From NCBI GenBank assembly GCA_026168455.1, contig CM047427.1:63740162-63804161 (forward strand): a stretch of 64,000 bases of DNA, in the 5' to 3' direction. Shown in pieces: positions 62,640 through 64,000 of the stretch. Both the position numbers and the translations under genes were made by a program. Source of the DNA: Theocolax elegans. Its lineage: Eukaryota > Arthropoda > Insecta > Hymenoptera > Cerocephalidae. Positions within the stretch are counted from its first letter, which is position 1. Each line of letters opens with the position of its first letter. A model generated the notes under the pieces. That model saw nothing but the letters and a program-made list of their open reading frames with translations. It was not told where the DNA came from and ran no database searches.

Positions 62640-64000
62640 AGAGACTGACATCGAAAAAAGTTCGTAGTTACCGTGATAGTAATTTTTATTATAAATTTTT
62701 CTCCGAGTACAAGTACAAAATGTTAATTTAAATATTACAAAATTTTATAAATCTTACTTTATAATTATTTTTACACATAAAATTATAAAAGCAATAATTT
62801 ATTTATATCAATTTACTTAAAAAACAAATAACTAGAAGGTCAATAAAAACTAATACGATTTTATTACTAATATAAGTTAAGAAGGGGTTTTAAGTGTACA
62901 CTGAATAAATATTCAAATAATTTCAAACCTAGACTTATTCATTTATCTTTTTTGCGCTTTTATTTAAGTCTTGCGAATATATACAAAGGATTTGAGAACT
63001 GAATAATTATTACATTTTATTTATAACTAAATAAACAAAGGCTCGTTACAATAAGACAATAACGTGTTAATTATTAATTTAAATAACATAATAATAATTA
63101 TAATCATCATTAATTATAATATAATAATAATAATAATAATAATAATGATAATTGTAATAATAATTAATAATAACTGTAGGGAGTCGACGCGACCACCAAG
63201 ATACACATATACATAACGTTGAGAGGATTCAGAGAAACAAAAAATAGAAATATAGAAAAAGACATTTTTCTTCTCTCTTTAATGTCTGTCTCTCTTTATC
63301 TCGTCATTACTATAATCATCAGTATTAAATTGGCGCATACGCCTCATCCTTATCGTCAACGTAATTTTTGCTTTCCTTTTCTCTCTTTCTCTCTCATCCT
63401 CATTCACTCTTCCTTTCTTGCTCGGTAATAAAAATGTATAACGCGCTCGTCGTTTAATGCATATTATCCTATACGCATTTACGTGTCTCTTTCTGTGTAT
63501 ACAATCCATGTATATTTTATAATATGTTCATCTATGAGTTTGTTCGTAAATCTCTCTAACAGATTTATAATTTCTTTGCGTATTAGTAATTTGCCCCTCG
63601 GCGAAAAAAGTCAACGTGTATGCATATAGAGCAATCATTCACCTCATATACGAAAAAACGTAATATTAATTTTCTTTCTCGTGTCGAAAAATTTGTATCA
63701 GCGGCAAGGAAAGTTTATATAATTATGTATCTCGTTATAAGTTAAAGCACTTTTTCGTTTGGTTATCATTGTTAATTCTCGTCCGTAAGAATATAGTAAG
63801 ACACTTTTTGAAACACGCAAGAATTTCTCTTTTTCTTTTATACATACAACTCTTATAGAAAATACATTTTTCTTTTGTTTTAAATATAGTTACTCTTCTC
63901 ATTTAATGAATTACATTATTTTTAATATTGTACTGTTAACTAGCATATATCATTTGAAAATATTGTTCAAATTAAATGGTATTCGTAACTTTTTGCTCGT
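62640..64000. other. AT-rich stretch at the window end
   Basis: Contains the ATA tract at 63117 and pyrimidine-rich sequence. The frames at 63219-63509 on both strands look like composition artefacts. No gene supported. Confidence 0.6.
63117..63146. repeat. (ATA)n microsatellite
   Basis: About ten ATA units, followed by imperfect ones and then by TGTAGGGAGTCGACGCGACC, a GC-rich junction resembling that at 60995. Confidence 0.85.

Noticed and set aside
1..64000. CRISPR arrays, operons or bacterial-style features
   Set aside because: The window is clearly a spliced insect genome; no regular repeat-spacer structure was seen.

Overview
The window is eukaryotic, almost certainly insect nuclear DNA and most likely hymenopteran. 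It is strongly A+T rich, with short GC-rich islands, GT-AG introns, many AT/GT/CT microsatellites and small foldback transposons. Two protein-coding genes can be modelled completely, both on the + strand. The hymenopteran guess rests on base composition and on a divergent ionotropic receptor of the type common in bees, ants and wasps. I cannot name the species.

Gene 1 (27937-29990) is a divergent ionotropic receptor (IR), a ligand-gated chemosensory channel. Its last two exons are visible as open frames. A short first exon carrying a signal peptide, and two small introns (78 and 113 bp), join everything in frame into a 620-residue protein with no break.

Gene 2 (44923-57253, promoter near 44704-44743) is a secreted chitin deacetylase-like protein of the group I (CDA1/CDA2) type, best matched to vermiform/CDA2. 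Nine coding exons give a signal peptide, a chitin-binding peritrophin-A domain, an LDL-receptor class A repeat and a CE4 polysaccharide deacetylase domain. Exons 3a (50606-50736) and 3b (51062-51174) are alternative versions of the second half of the chitin-binding domain. Reading frames show that taking both, or neither, gives an early stop, so exactly one must be used. The predicted proteins are 540 residues (3a) and 534 residues (3b). The CE4 metal-site motifs look altered: NG in place of DD, and FSLTH in place of HSxxH.

The rest is gene-poor. 1-27.9 kb holds a tRNA-derived SINE-like remnant (minus, about 220-425), a 1,076-bp near-perfect foldback element (4655-5730, TA-flanked, mariner/Tc1-like ends), a 201-bp MITE (16295-16495) and a truncated relative near 21.6-21.8 kb. 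It also has an unresolved Cys/His-rich gene-like block on the minus strand (14928-15800). 30-44.7 kb is AT-rich with GC-rich islands but no gene I can support. 57.3-64 kb downstream of the deacetylase gene holds another foldback element (59845-60361), an end of a probable non-LTR retroelement next to an ATA tract (about 60958-61047), and a patchwork of CA-rich and duplicated repeat units (61290-62640).

The most interesting items are the frame-locked alternative exon pair with a 13-bp intronic stem between its members, the non-canonical catalytic motifs, the large foldback with a bantam-like 22-mer, and the minus-strand gene-like block.
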